A stretch of DNA of 64,000 bases from Endozoicomonas numazuensis (GTDB lineage Bacteria; Pseudomonadota; Gammaproteobacteria; Pseudomonadales; Endozoicomonadaceae). Made by a program: the position numbers and the translations under genes. Below, in pieces: positions 47,734-56,857 of the stretch. The notes under the pieces were generated by a model, which did no database searches, was not told where the DNA came from, and was given only the letters and a program-made list of their open reading frames with translations. The stretch lies in contig NZ_JOKH01000002.1 of the NCBI RefSeq assembly GCF_000722635.1, positions 61,904 to 125,903 of the forward strand, read 5' to 3'. How positions within the stretch are numbered: the first letter of the stretch is position 1; every line of letters starts with the position of its first letter.

Positions 47734-49131
47734 CTACCGGGAATAAACCGAGGTATAGGTGAAGGTTTTCTTGCCTTTTGCAGGCACTTTGACCTTGATG
47801 GTATCGGTCTTCTCCAAATTACCACCTTTAACATCTTCGAGCTTCAGCAGCGAATGATCCCGATCGGTTGTCAACAGGGTTACGGCTTCATCACTGTCGT
47901 TGAAAACCGTTGCCTGCCAGCGACTGATCAGTTGTTTCTCGCGCTGCTGATTATCCAGACGAATTCTTTCCACCCTGACGGCCAGTGCTTCACCCATGGC
48001 TAGACGAGCATAATCCCCTTTGGTTGTTTGTGGAATCATGGCATTGCCACTGATAATCACGGTGCCATCCTGACTGGACTCCAGAATCTTAACCTCGCCG
48101 GCCGGAAGATCCCGATCAGCCTTAAATCGATAGTTCAGTCTTGGGCGCTGAAGCTCTGAGCCTCTGCCGGAGTATGAACGACCATAAACATCCAGTTGAT
48201 AATACTGATCCAGCACCAGCTGGTCGTCTTTATACAGGGTAATTTGTTGCCAGGAGAACGGGGCGAGCTTAGTTTTATCCTTTGGCAACGGTGTAACCAT
48301 AAGCTCCCCTACCCTCTGACTCTCCTGATTGGGCAGTGCACCTGCTGCGGCATCCATCATCACCATTTTGCGGGCATAACCTACATTAGGCCTTCCCATA
48401 TCTCCGGCGACCAGCTTGATATCGGCGTTGCTGTAATCGGTCTCTGTATTGTTGTTTAACAATGCTGTCAGCTCAATGCGAGCTTTACCCTCATCGTCCA
48501 ACGTCATGCGATAATGGCTGGAATAGCGAATGGAGGGTGTGATGTAGGACAGACGTAATTGATCAGTACCATCCAGCTCTGGAAAACGGGCCATCAAACG
48601 AGCCTGGTAATCTTTTTCCAGAAATACCTGTTCTCGGGCGGCCAGTCTGATGCCTTCAGGATCATTCCAATCCACCAGGTACTGTCGACCATTACTGCCT
48701 TGTACCAATCCCATGCCACTGTCGTAAGAGAGCATAACCCCCTGCACAGGAACATTCAGCCCTCCTCCCATCAACTCGACTGATCTACCCACCAGCCTTC
48801 GATAAAGACGATCGCGATCCAGACCACCTCGCTGCCAGGTCAGGCTGTCGGGCACCAGGCCCTGCTTTCCTTTCATGTATTCCAGTTCAAGACTGTCATC
48901 TTCCCAGTCATGAGCCATGCCCTCAACGATAAGAGTCCCTTCCGGACCCGGTATCACTTTAAATTGTTGTCTTATCAGGGCTCTGTCCGGGTAGAGGGTC
49001 AAACCGGTACTTTTGGCATGGCTGACTTCCACTCTGCCTACCTGTTCGTCTGCCAAAACCATATTGACATTCAAGGCACTGAGCACAATGGCACTGCTTA
49101 ATAGTCCTGTCAGATTAGATCTGGCTCTCAT
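47734..49131 (-). CDS. exported DUF4139 protein
   Basis: A 465-residue protein with a signal peptide (ARSNLTGLLSSAIVLSALNV, cleaved after MVLA). The C-terminal two thirds match the DUF4139 type, with a beta-rich architecture (PSIRYSSHYRMTLDDEGKA, RVELTALLNNNTETDYSNAD-like and TFTYTSVYSR near the end). The ATG at 49131 follows GGGAGAAAG, better than the frame extension upstream. Function unknown; likely periplasmic or surface exposed. It stands alone between cobB and fabY on the same strand. Confidence 0.85.
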   Translation of the reverse strand: MRARSNLTGLLSSAIVLSALNVNMVLADEQVGRVEVSHAKSTGLTLYPDRALIRQQFKVIPGPEGTLIVEGMAHDWEDDSLELEYMKGKQGLVPDSLTWQRGGLDRDRLYRRLVGRSVELMGGGLNVPVQGVMLSYDSGMGLVQGSNGRQYLVDWNDPEGIRLAAREQVFLEKDYQARLMARFPELDGTDQLRLSYITPSIRYSSHYRMTLDDEGKARIELTALLNNNTETDYSNADIKLVAGDMGRPNVGYARKMVMMDAAAGALPNQESQRVGELMVTPLPKDKTKLAPFSWQQITLYKDDQLVLDQYYQLDVYGRSYSGRGSELQRPRLNYRFKADRDLPAGEVKILESSQDGTVIISGNAMIPQTTKGDYARLAMGEALAVRVERIRLDNQQREKQLISRWQATVFNDSDEAVTLLTTDRDHSLLKLEDVKGGNLEKTDTIKVKVPAKGKKTFTYTSVYSR

Positions 49132-49412
49132 TAAGACTTTCTCCCTGTAATGCGACACCGGGGACTGATGGGATCGTCTTTCAGACATCAGCCCCGACAA
49201 TGAGGTCAAGCTATTGAAGAGCATGCCCGCAAAATAGCCCACAAATCAACCACAGCCCACTGCTTCCGGCGTAACTTTACATAGTTAATATGTTTTTCGT
49301 GACAGCCGAACATGGCAGCAGTCAGGATTTATGACAATCATTACAGCCAGATTAACCTGTGAAAAACAATAGAAGGGAAATAAGGCTGGACACCTCCAGC
49401 CTTGAAGACGCC

Positions 49413-51254
49413 TTAAAAAGACCAGAAAGGATTTTTCACATCAAGATCAACCGGACGACCATACCCGGGCACTTTAATAGACTGGTTGGTGTACTCCAGA
49501 TCATCGTCTTCCAGAACCCCCTCACCAAATTGATAAATAGGCCGGGCTTCACCTGAAAGCTGAGCACACTCATAGTCTTCCTGACGTCGAGCGGTATTCT
49601 CATAGCCCTGCTGCCAGGAAGAGAGTGTTTGTTCGCCATGCTTAGCTTTTAACATATCGCGGGTCACGTCAGGACTCAGTACCAGTGCAGTAGCATTGTT
49701 TCCACCAAAGCCCTTGGCGTTAATCAGCGACATAGCCATCTGTGACGGATCCATTTCTTTATGATCCCTACTGATATCGAGATGAGAGTGATGCACATCT
49801 TCAGCAATATCAGGAATCGTTTTGATTCCGGGGATAATACCCTGATGCCATACACCCAGCGTTGACATCAGCTGATCACCGGCGGCTACACCGATGGAAT
49901 GCCCTACATAACTCTTGACTGCGGTTACCGTCCAATTATCCATACCAAAGTTACGAGCCGTCTCATTGAGGATATGGGATTCGGTCACCCTGTTCTGAGG
50001 GGTTCCAGTACCATGGGCCTGAACAAAGCTTCGATGTCTCAGAGCCTCTTCACCCATAATCGCCCGACCCAGAGCCGCAGCTCTGGCAACCGTCAGGTAA
50101 TTACCGGCACCAGGCGCTGAAATGGATTTTTTATAGCCATCGGCATTCACAAACACATCAGCTACCGCACCCAGAATTTCAGCACCGGACTCCAGGGCCA
50201 GTTCATCATCCATCAGGACAAAATACTGGGAAGATTCTGCAATAGTAAAACCGGCATTCTCTGCAAAAGGGCGACAAGCTTTACGCCAGTCAGGCGGCGT
50301 TTCTGCAGACAGGCCATCGAGCTTTCGCAATGCATCATCTGTAGCCAACGCCCCCATGGTACTGTAACCCTCCATGATTTCAGGCGTAACCGGTGCTTCG
50401 CTGTTCCCTACAATCACCACTCGGCGCTTGCCAGAGCGAATGTCATTCACTGCCAGCTGCAGGTTATAGAGCAAGGTGGCGCAGGCCCCCATGGAGGTTC
50501 CGGTATTACCCAGAGAGCCCAGAATATAGGCATTGATAAAATCAGCCGACATTTCAGCAAAGCCCAGCGGGCATTGCTTGGAAGTGACCCGTTTACCCAT
50601 TAAACGGGCTTTGAGCATACCGCCGTAACCGTTGTAATCCAGCTGGCTCATGGCACTGCCGGAATAAACCGCGATCTGTTCTGGAGACAGTTTCTCTTTC
50701 AAGAGCAGCCAGTCCAGACCGGAGGACTGCAGCGCATCTGAGGCACCGTAAACCGTCATCGCCAATGAGCGTGGGTGGTTTCTGGACTGATAAAGATCGG
50801 CAGGATCAAAACCACTGGGCAACTGACCTGCTGCATTCACTATCCCAGCTCGGGTAGAAGGGAGCATCAGAGATTGCAGCCCGGAAAAACGAACCCTGAC
50901 ATTTCGGCCATCAGCCAGTTCTTCTACCTGCCAGTTTTCAGGCAATGGATTGGGCAGCCGACGCTTGGGCAGTATCAGCTCTGAACCTTCAGCGGCTTTA
51001 AGAGGCTGGTGATAATAGAGGGCATTATTATCAAACAGATTGGTTTCAAGCTGCCTGATCAAAGTACCTGAAAGAAGTGCATCTGCCGGAGTATTGTTGT
51101 CCAGTCCCCTGAGTCGGGCAATTGCAGTCAGCGTTTTCTTCTGCTGTTCAGCCGCCAGTCGATCAAATACCAGACGGTGATAGCCATGAAATCCTGAACT
51201 TCGTCCCGCCGGGCTAATGCCCCCCTGCGCGACAATTACCGGCAATCTGCTCAA
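49413..51254 (-). CDS. fabY: beta-ketoacyl-ACP synthase FabY
   Basis: A long ketoacyl synthase that starts fatty-acid synthesis from acetyl-CoA and malonyl-ACP, as shown for Pseudomonas aeruginosa FabY. The 613-residue product begins (M)SRLPVIVAQGGISPAGRS like FabY. Active-site Cys lies in SMGACATLLYNL, the His residues in FVQAHGTGTPQNR and KSYVGHSIGVAAG. I chose TTG 51254 since GGAG lies eight bases upstream and the family starts there. It is divergent from a GlxA-type regulator, beyond which lies fabV. Confidence 0.9.
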   Translation of the reverse strand: MSRLPVIVAQGGISPAGRSSGFHGYHRLVFDRLAAEQQKKTLTAIARLRGLDNNTPADALLSGTLIRQLETNLFDNNALYYHQPLKAAEGSELILPKRRLPNPLPENWQVEELADGRNVRVRFSGLQSLMLPSTRAGIVNAAGQLPSGFDPADLYQSRNHPRSLAMTVYGASDALQSSGLDWLLLKEKLSPEQIAVYSGSAMSQLDYNGYGGMLKARLMGKRVTSKQCPLGFAEMSADFINAYILGSLGNTGTSMGACATLLYNLQLAVNDIRSGKRRVVIVGNSEAPVTPEIMEGYSTMGALATDDALRKLDGLSAETPPDWRKACRPFAENAGFTIAESSQYFVLMDDELALESGAEILGAVADVFVNADGYKKSISAPGAGNYLTVARAAALGRAIMGEEALRHRSFVQAHGTGTPQNRVTESHILNETARNFGMDNWTVTAVKSYVGHSIGVAAGDQLMSTLGVWHQGIIPGIKTIPDIAEDVHHSHLDISRDHKEMDPSQMAMSLINAKGFGGNNATALVLSPDVTRDMLKAKHGEQTLSSWQQGYENTARRQEDYECAQLSGEARPIYQFGEGVLEDDDLEYTNQSIKVPGYGRPVDLDVKNPFWSF

Positions 51255-51365
51255 GGTAACAACTCCATTGATATAAGGGATATGGCGGTAGTTTAATAGG
51301 ACATACACAAAGGTACCTGTACATATACGCCATTAAACCCGATAATTGAGCCATTCGATGGATTC

Positions 51366-52388
51366 ATGGGTATAACATTGGTGCAGAACACACTCTCCCT
51401 GAACAGGGTATTGATCCCGCTGCTGGATCACATGCTCTCCACCAGCATCAGTTTACCGCTGGAAATGATTCATGCAGGGGTCACCTATAGCCGTTTGAAT
51501 CATCAGGACTCCAATGTTGAAGTCTGCTTTTGCGCTGAGCGTCTCGACCCGGTGACCAGTATGGGTGGTATCCCTTTAACCCCTGAAGTTACCTTTTCTG
51601 AAACAGGTCCGGGCGACCTGATCATTGTTCCCGGTCTCTGGAGGAATCCTCTGCCTGTTGCCCGACAATCTAAAGCATTAGTGCAATGGCTCAAATACCA
51701 ACATCAACAAGGCGCTACTTTCTGTGTCGCAGCCACTGGGGTTACTTTCATGGCAGAAACGGGCTTACTGGACCATCAACCCGCTGCTACCCACTGGTAT
51801 TTTCTTGAACGACTGAAACGCAATTATCCGGATGTTGATTTCAAGCCACACCATCTGATTACCCGTTCAGGCAGAATCTTCTGTGCCGGCAGCGTCAATT
51901 CGGTCGCTGATCTGATGGTACATCTGATCAGCCAAAGCATGGGGGAACAGATCGCCCATAAAGTAGAGCAACAGTTTTCCCATGAAATCCGTCGCCCACT
52001 GGACCAGATTCTGTTTGCTGAAGATCATACAACAGCCCACAACGATGAAGTCGTGATACAGCTACAGGAATGGATAAGGCAGCATTACTGTGAAGATATT
52101 GATATGGACAACCTGATTGAAGCTTCAGGCCTCACCCGAAGAACCCTTCACAGAAGGTTTAAGGAGGCTACAGGTTTCTCTCCCACCACTTATATTCAAC
52201 GCATGCGGTTAACACTGGCTTCTGACCTTTTGAAAAGTACCGATCTTTCAATCAGGGAAGTGGCCTATCAGGCCGGATATACTGACCCGGACTATTTCAG
52301 CCGGTTGTTCCAGAAGCACTTTCAGCTGACTCCCAGTGACTTCAAGCGCAGTGTACGGGGCAAACTTTTTTATCTTGAGAGCCCTTGA
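51366..52388 (+). CDS. GlxA-type AraC-family regulator
   Basis: A 340-residue regulator: an N-terminal DJ-1/PfpI-like amidase fold (about 1-190; PGDLIIVPGLWRNPLP, FCVAATGVTFMAETGLLD) and a C-terminal AraC helix-turn-helix pair (MDNLIEASGLTRRTLHRRFK and IREVAYQAGYTDPDYFSRLF). Such proteins sense small ligands and control adjacent genes. It lies between fabY (divergent, 112 bases) and fabV (same strand, 226 bases), so control of fatty-acid synthesis is a reasonable inference. The ATG at 51366 has a weak ribosome-binding site. Confidence 0.88.
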   Translation: MGITLVQNTLSLNRVLIPLLDHMLSTSISLPLEMIHAGVTYSRLNHQDSNVEVCFCAERLDPVTSMGGIPLTPEVTFSETGPGDLIIVPGLWRNPLPVARQSKALVQWLKYQHQQGATFCVAATGVTFMAETGLLDHQPAATHWYFLERLKRNYPDVDFKPHHLITRSGRIFCAGSVNSVADLMVHLISQSMGEQIAHKVEQQFSHEIRRPLDQILFAEDHTTAHNDEVVIQLQEWIRQHYCEDIDMDNLIEASGLTRRTLHRRFKEATGFSPTTYIQRMRLTLASDLLKSTDLSIREVAYQAGYTDPDYFSRLFQKHFQLTPSDFKRSVRGKLFYLESP

Positions 52389-52613
52389 TACATTTCGTAT
52401 CAATATACCTACTGATATATACCGCCTGCGCCTTTTAGACCTTGCCAGATTTGGATAAGCTTGCCCTACTCAGACAGCCATGAGCGGAAAATACAGCTCA
52501 CTCAAATCTAGATATGGTTATGAAACCCGATAGAGCTGTATTTTCATACTAAATAGCACGGCGCAGCGAATCTTGTTCGTACTGCCGTCTCTTATCATTG
52601 ACTGGAGCCAAAG

Positions 52614-53816
52614 ATGATTATCAAGCCAAGGATTCGCGGATTTATCTGCACAACGACCCACCCTGTCGGGTGCGAGGAAAACGTTAAGGAGCAGATCGCT
52701 TATACCAAGGCTCAGGGTGAAATAACCGATGGCCCCAAGCGAGTTCTGGTCATTGGCTCATCCAGTGGTTATGGCCTTGCCTCCCGAATCACCGCTGCCT
52801 TTGGTTCAGGGGCTGCAACGATCGGCGTGTTTTTTGAAAAGCCTGCCACTGAGAGAAAGCCCGGAACCGCAGGCTGGCACAATTCTGCAGCTTTTGAAAA
52901 GCTGGCCCATGAAGAAGGTTTGTATGCCAAAAGCCTTAATGGTGATGCATTCAGCCACGAAGCGAAAGCGAAGACTATCGAACTGATCAAGGAAGACCTT
53001 GGCCAGATTGATATGGTCGTTTACTCACTGGCGTCTCCCGTTCGCAAGCTGCCAGACTCAGGCGAAGTGATTCGCTCCGTACTTAAGCCAATGGGCCAGC
53101 ACTACAAGGCCACAGCGGTAGATACCAATAAGGACGAACTGTTTGAAGCCTCTGTTGAACCAGCCACTGAAGAAGAAGTGTCGGCAACAGTTACCGTTAT
53201 GGGCGGAGAAGACTGGGAGCTCTGGATGAATGCCCTGTCAGAAGCAGGCGTTCTGGCAGAAAACTGCAAAACTGTGGCTTATAGCTACATCGGTACTGAA
53301 ATCACCTGGCCTATCTATTGGGAAGGCGCTCTGGGTCAAGCCAAAAAAGATTTGGATCGCGCTGCACACGCTATCGATGAGCAAGTGAAAAGCCTGAACG
53401 GTTCAGCCAATATCGCTGTATTGAAAAGCGTTGTGACTCAGGCCAGCTCAGCTATTCCTGTAATGCCACTTTATATTGCCATGGTCTTCAAGAAGATGCG
53501 TGAAGAAGGTGTCCATGAAGGCTGTATCGAGCAAATCAACCGCATGTTCCGTGAGCGTCTTTACAGAACTGATGGCTCAGCTCCGGCAGTGGACGACAGC
53601 AATCGTCTGCGTTTAGACGACTGGGAACTCAGAGAAGATATTCAGGCCCATTGTCAGGCGCTCTGGCCCAAGCTGACTAACGAAAACCTGGCTGAGCTGA
53701 CAGACTATGTTGAATACAAGGAAGAGTTCCTGAAGCTGTTTGGTTTTGGTGTTGAAGGCGTTGATTACGAAGCGGATGTGAATCCTCTGGTTCCTTTTGA
53801 CGTCATTGATATCTAA
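52614..53816 (+). CDS. fabV: enoyl-ACP/CoA reductase FabV
   Basis: An NADH-dependent enoyl reductase of the FabV group, which completes each fatty-acid elongation round and is not inhibited by triclosan. The 400 residues fit, with [20 protein letters not shown], the nucleotide loop [16 protein letters not shown], and the catalytic Tyr...Lys region [20 protein letters not shown] followed by AKKDL. Its ATG follows GGAGCCAAAG. No other enoyl reductase is in the window. It ends with a hairpin shared with pyrF. Confidence 0.96.
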   Translation: MIIKPRIRGFICTTTHPVGCEENVKEQIAYTKAQGEITDGPKRVLVIGSSSGYGLASRITAAFGSGAATIGVFFEKPATERKPGTAGWHNSAAFEKLAHEEGLYAKSLNGDAFSHEAKAKTIELIKEDLGQIDMVVYSLASPVRKLPDSGEVIRSVLKPMGQHYKATAVDTNKDELFEASVEPATEEEVSATVTVMGGEDWELWMNALSEAGVLAENCKTVAYSYIGTEITWPIYWEGALGQAKKDLDRAAHAIDEQVKSLNGSANIAVLKSVVTQASSAIPVMPLYIAMVFKKMREEGVHEGCIEQINRMFRERLYRTDGSAPAVDDSNRLRLDDWELREDIQAHCQALWPKLTNENLAELTDYVEYKEEFLKLFGFGVEGVDYEADVNPLVPFDVIDI

Positions 53817-53833
53817 TACCAGTCAGTCATTCC

Positions 53834-53857
53834 GGGAGGGCTTTCAACAGCCTTCCC
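53834..53857. terminator. hairpin between fabV and pyrF
   Basis: GGGAGGGCT (53834-53842) pairs with AGCCTTCCC (53849-53857), one G-T pair, 18 bases past the fabV stop; a pyrimidine run (TTTCTCTC) follows. It lies between convergent genes. Confidence 0.65.
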
Positions 53858-53872
53858 AGCTTTCTCTCGGTC

Positions 53873-54963
53873 TTACGCTTCCTCAACCTCTGTCACTACA
53901 CGACGTGCTACTTTAGCTGGGTCTTGTGCCTGAATAATAGGCCTGCCAACCACCAGATGAGTTGCTCCATTCAGTGCAGCTATGGCGGGAGTACCTGAAC
54001 GAACTTGATCACCTTTGTCATCTTCAGCCAACCGAATTCCCGGAGTAATGATCAAAAAGTCTTTGGGGACAATACCCTTGATTTTCTTTGCTTCTTGGGA
54101 AGAAGCAATAACGCCATGACAGCCCGACTTTACCGCTAACTCAGTTAGCCTGATTACCTGCTCAAGTGGAGAACAATGCCACCCCAATTCATTCATTGCC
54201 CTTTGATCCAAGCCTGTAACAACGGTAAGGGCCACAACCTTCATCCTTGAGAACTCTTCAGCAGCCGCTACGGCAGCTTTCATCATTGCCTGCCCACCGG
54301 ATGCATGTACTGACACCATGTCAACCCCATGCCTCCCTGCAGACCTCACAGCGGCGGTAACAGAGTTCGGGATTTCATGAAGTTTCAGATCAAGAAAAAC
54401 GGTTTTATGCTGCTCTTTCAAATAATGAATAGCGGTCGGGCCTTCTGAAGTCATCAGCTGGTGACCTATCTTGTAGTACTCAACTTCAGGGCCAAGCTGA
54501 GAAACAAGTTTTTTAACCTGATCCAGTGTTTCAACGTCCAAGGCTACGACTAATTCACTTCTTCCTGACAAAGCTTTTCTCCCTTCTCCCTTCTCCCACT
54601 CAGCCTGCTCAGTGGCCAACCGTTCTTTTTGTTTTAATTTAATTTCAGCCCAGGTTTTGCCCTGCTGAAGACCGTCCATCCGTTCTGAATATTTTATATA
54701 AGCTCGCTCAAATACACGATTTGGCTGAATACGGCCTTCCTTTTCAAGACTTAAAAGAAAGTTAAGGTAATCCCAGAGCACGTCGCCTAATTCATCTTCT
54801 AAATGACAGACTCTTCCAGAGGCTATCTCTTCAGAGACTTCCTGAAGTTCCAGATGCATTTCACGGAAATAAGTCTGACTGTCTTGAAACCACTGTTGTT
54901 CTCGTCATATTGATTCTTGGTGCGAGCCACTTCAAACAGCTGAGCAATAACATCTGAATTCAT
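53873..54963 (-). CDS. pyrF: MazG-like and PyrF fusion, frameshifted near its start
   Basis: The C-terminal 230 residues are orotidine 5'-phosphate decarboxylase (SELVVALDVETLDQ; catalytic VFLDLKLHEIPNSV; TVVTGLDQRAM; VVGRPIIQAQDP), the last step of UMP synthesis. The first 95 residues of the open frame from ATG 54859 are the second half of a MazG-type nucleotide pyrophosphohydrolase (ELQEVSEEI and HLEDELGDVLWDYLNFLL). The first half lies upstream in another frame: ATG 54963 encodes MNSDVIAQLFEVARTK and QYDENN, and a one-base gain near 54898 would join it to WFQDSQTYFREMHLEL. So a full fused gene is broken by one base. PyrF might still be made from the internal ATG, although no ribosome-binding site precedes it. 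Confidence 0.85.
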
Positions 54964-55032
54964 AGAGCACTACCCCTGTGCTTCCAAGCCTATTGAAAGC
55001 CAGAGTATAACTTACTAGACTACGATAATCGC

Positions 55033-55779
55033 CTATTCATGAAAGGAGGCTTCGCGACTGTACCAGGATTCAGAACGACCCACTGGCTGTCTGAAATCTG
55101 GAAATGGCAGTAATTTGCCATTAGGTCCTTTTGCCATTTGATAGTCCTGCCAGCGATCTTCAATGTACAGCTCATCGCCGGCACACGTGAATTTTAACTG
55201 GGCATAAATAGCAACCGGTAGCGTCTTACCCTCTGCGGTATTAGTCGTTCCAGAGGTTATACCGGTCAGCTCAAAAGCACTCTTCAACCAATCCACACTG
55301 CCCTTGAGACCCTGGGATTCAACTATTCGAGGATCGCTGTGGGAAAGGATAGTGCTTTCAAAATGCCACTGATGATCGTCATCCATTCTCATGATGTAAC
55401 GAATCGCCAGATAACGGTGCTCGAGGAACTTTTTCTTTCGCTGATCGTTTTTTATGATTTCGTAGACCGTTTGCCGAATGGCCTCAATCATGTCAAACGC
55501 AACGGCATCACCCATGCGATAAGGATTGCCAATAAGCACTTCACCCTTGGAGACTGTCAGAATTTCAGGTTCATTTTCAACCGGTTTATTCTTGAACTCC
55601 TTATCAATTACGATTCGAAACTGCCTGGCCTGCATCGGTTCATATCGCCCAAGTACTGACTGCAAATGCTGGAAGCCTTCATCCAGGTTTACAGGTGAAG
55701 GGACCGTTTCTTCCGCGAACAGTGGCCATATGAGGATTGAGACTGCAGTAGATGCAATCGTCATCGCCCGTTTTTTCAT
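55033..55779 (-). CDS. hypothetical exported protein
   Basis: A 248-residue protein with a signal peptide (MTIASTAVSILIWPLFAEE) and a mature part of mixed strands and helices (GFQHLQSVLGRYEPMQARQF, LGFRDAVAFDMIEAIR-like, RYLAIRYIMRMDDDHQWHFE). I do not recognise a family. Two Met codons (residues 1 and 6) could start it; the first follows AAGGCAAGAAGTGCG. Lone gene, on the same strand as pyrF. Confidence 0.65.
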   Translation of the reverse strand: MKKRAMTIASTAVSILIWPLFAEETVPSPVNLDEGFQHLQSVLGRYEPMQARQFRIVIDKEFKNKPVENEPEILTVSKGEVLIGNPYRMGDAVAFDMIEAIRQTVYEIIKNDQRKKKFLEHRYLAIRYIMRMDDDHQWHFESTILSHSDPRIVESQGLKGSVDWLKSAFELTGITSGTTNTAEGKTLPVAIYAQLKFTCAGDELYIEDRWQDYQMAKGPNGKLLPFPDFRQPVGRSESWYSREASFHE

Positions 55780-56051
55780 CGCACTTCTTGCCTTATTACT
55801 CTTACTTAAACCTTAAAACTCATCAGGTTTATCAGGAAAGGAACTCACGTCAGATAACGTTTAAAATCTATATAGCTCAGAACACTAATAAGATTTTACT
55901 CAGAAGCTCCAGAAATATAACAAGTCATACTTTTCATGCCTAATCAGCTGTAACTTAGTTCATTAAACAAAAGTGTCCAGCAAGAACTTGAACAAAGCGA
56001 TAGATACAGCGCAATATAAAACATTGACCGGTAACAGAGCTCTTTCAGGAT

Positions 56052-56591
56052 ATGACAACCCTCGAACAAACCCTCCTGATTCTGGTCTTCTGTGCTGGCA
56101 GCCTGATCACTCTTTCTATTGTTTACTGGAGCCTCAGGCTTGGTATTACCCCAACCGCCACGACTGGCAAAGTAAAGTTAAACATTCAGAACTGTCTGCC
56201 TGCTGTTATTGATGGCAATATTTATGAACTCGGATGCGGCTTTGGTTCTTTGATTCCCGTGCTGGCCAGACATTACTCAGGCCATATTATTTTCGGGATT
56301 GAACGCTCCACTGTTCCTTACTGGATTTCCAGACTTCGCTGCAGGCACCTCAAGAATGTCACAATTATTAAACAGGATTTTTTCAATATAGAATGGGAAG
56401 ATACCGGGTTAATAATCTGTTACCTGTACCCGGGCGCTATGGAGAGATTATCCGGAGAGTTTCAAAAACGGCTCAAGAGTGACTGTTACATTATCAGTCA
56501 TACTTTCAGACTCCCGGGATGGGAGCCTGAACTGGAAAGCAAGGCTGGCGATTTATACCGTAGCCCTGTGTATCGATATAGATGCCCATAG
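56052..56591 (+). CDS. membrane-anchored SAM-dependent methyltransferase
   Basis: A 179-residue protein with one N-terminal membrane helix (LLILVFCAGSLITLSIVYWS) and a class I methyltransferase fold: motif I IYELGCGFGSLIPVLARHY near residue 57, an acidic end of strand 2 (FGIERSTVPYW), and KQDFFNIEWEDTGLIICYLY. The short size suggests a minimal fold. The methyl acceptor is unknown. The ATG follows CAGGAT. It is convergent with feoC. Confidence 0.85.
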   Translation: MTTLEQTLLILVFCAGSLITLSIVYWSLRLGITPTATTGKVKLNIQNCLPAVIDGNIYELGCGFGSLIPVLARHYSGHIIFGIERSTVPYWISRLRCRHLKNVTIIKQDFFNIEWEDTGLIICYLYPGAMERLSGEFQKRLKSDCYIISHTFRLPGWEPELESKAGDLYRSPVYRYRCP

Positions 56592-56602
56592 CGAGCATTA
56601 AA

Positions 56603-56857
56603 CTACTCGCTCTGATTACAGACAGGAATCAGATCATATGGGCTCGAACTCATCCAACGATAGACAATCAACTGCTCAGGCGCACAACTGACACAGCCCT
56701 GCTTACAACCTGACTGCTCCTCGACCAGCTTACCCTTTCTGACCCAATGACCCAGCATACCCTTCATGGCTTCAGGATCGACAGCAAAATGCTGACAGAG
56801 TTCTGCCAGGGTGCATACACCCTTATCAGACAGGAAGTCTCTGATAGGTAATAGCAT
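56603..56857 (-). CDS. feoC: FeoC-like iron-sulfur regulator
   Basis: An 84-residue winged-helix protein of the FeoC group (LPIRDFLSDKGVCTLAELCQ) with the Cys-rich loop QSGCKQGCVSCAPEQ expected to bind an Fe-S cluster, followed by a short tail. FeoC modulates FeoB stability or function. The ATG at 56857 overlaps the feoB stop (TGATG); a GTG three codons earlier is an alternative. Last gene of feoABC. Confidence 0.88.
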   Translation of the reverse strand: MLLPIRDFLSDKGVCTLAELCQHFAVDPEAMKGMLGHWVRKGKLVEEQSGCKQGCVSCAPEQLIVYRWMSSSPYDLIPVCNQSE

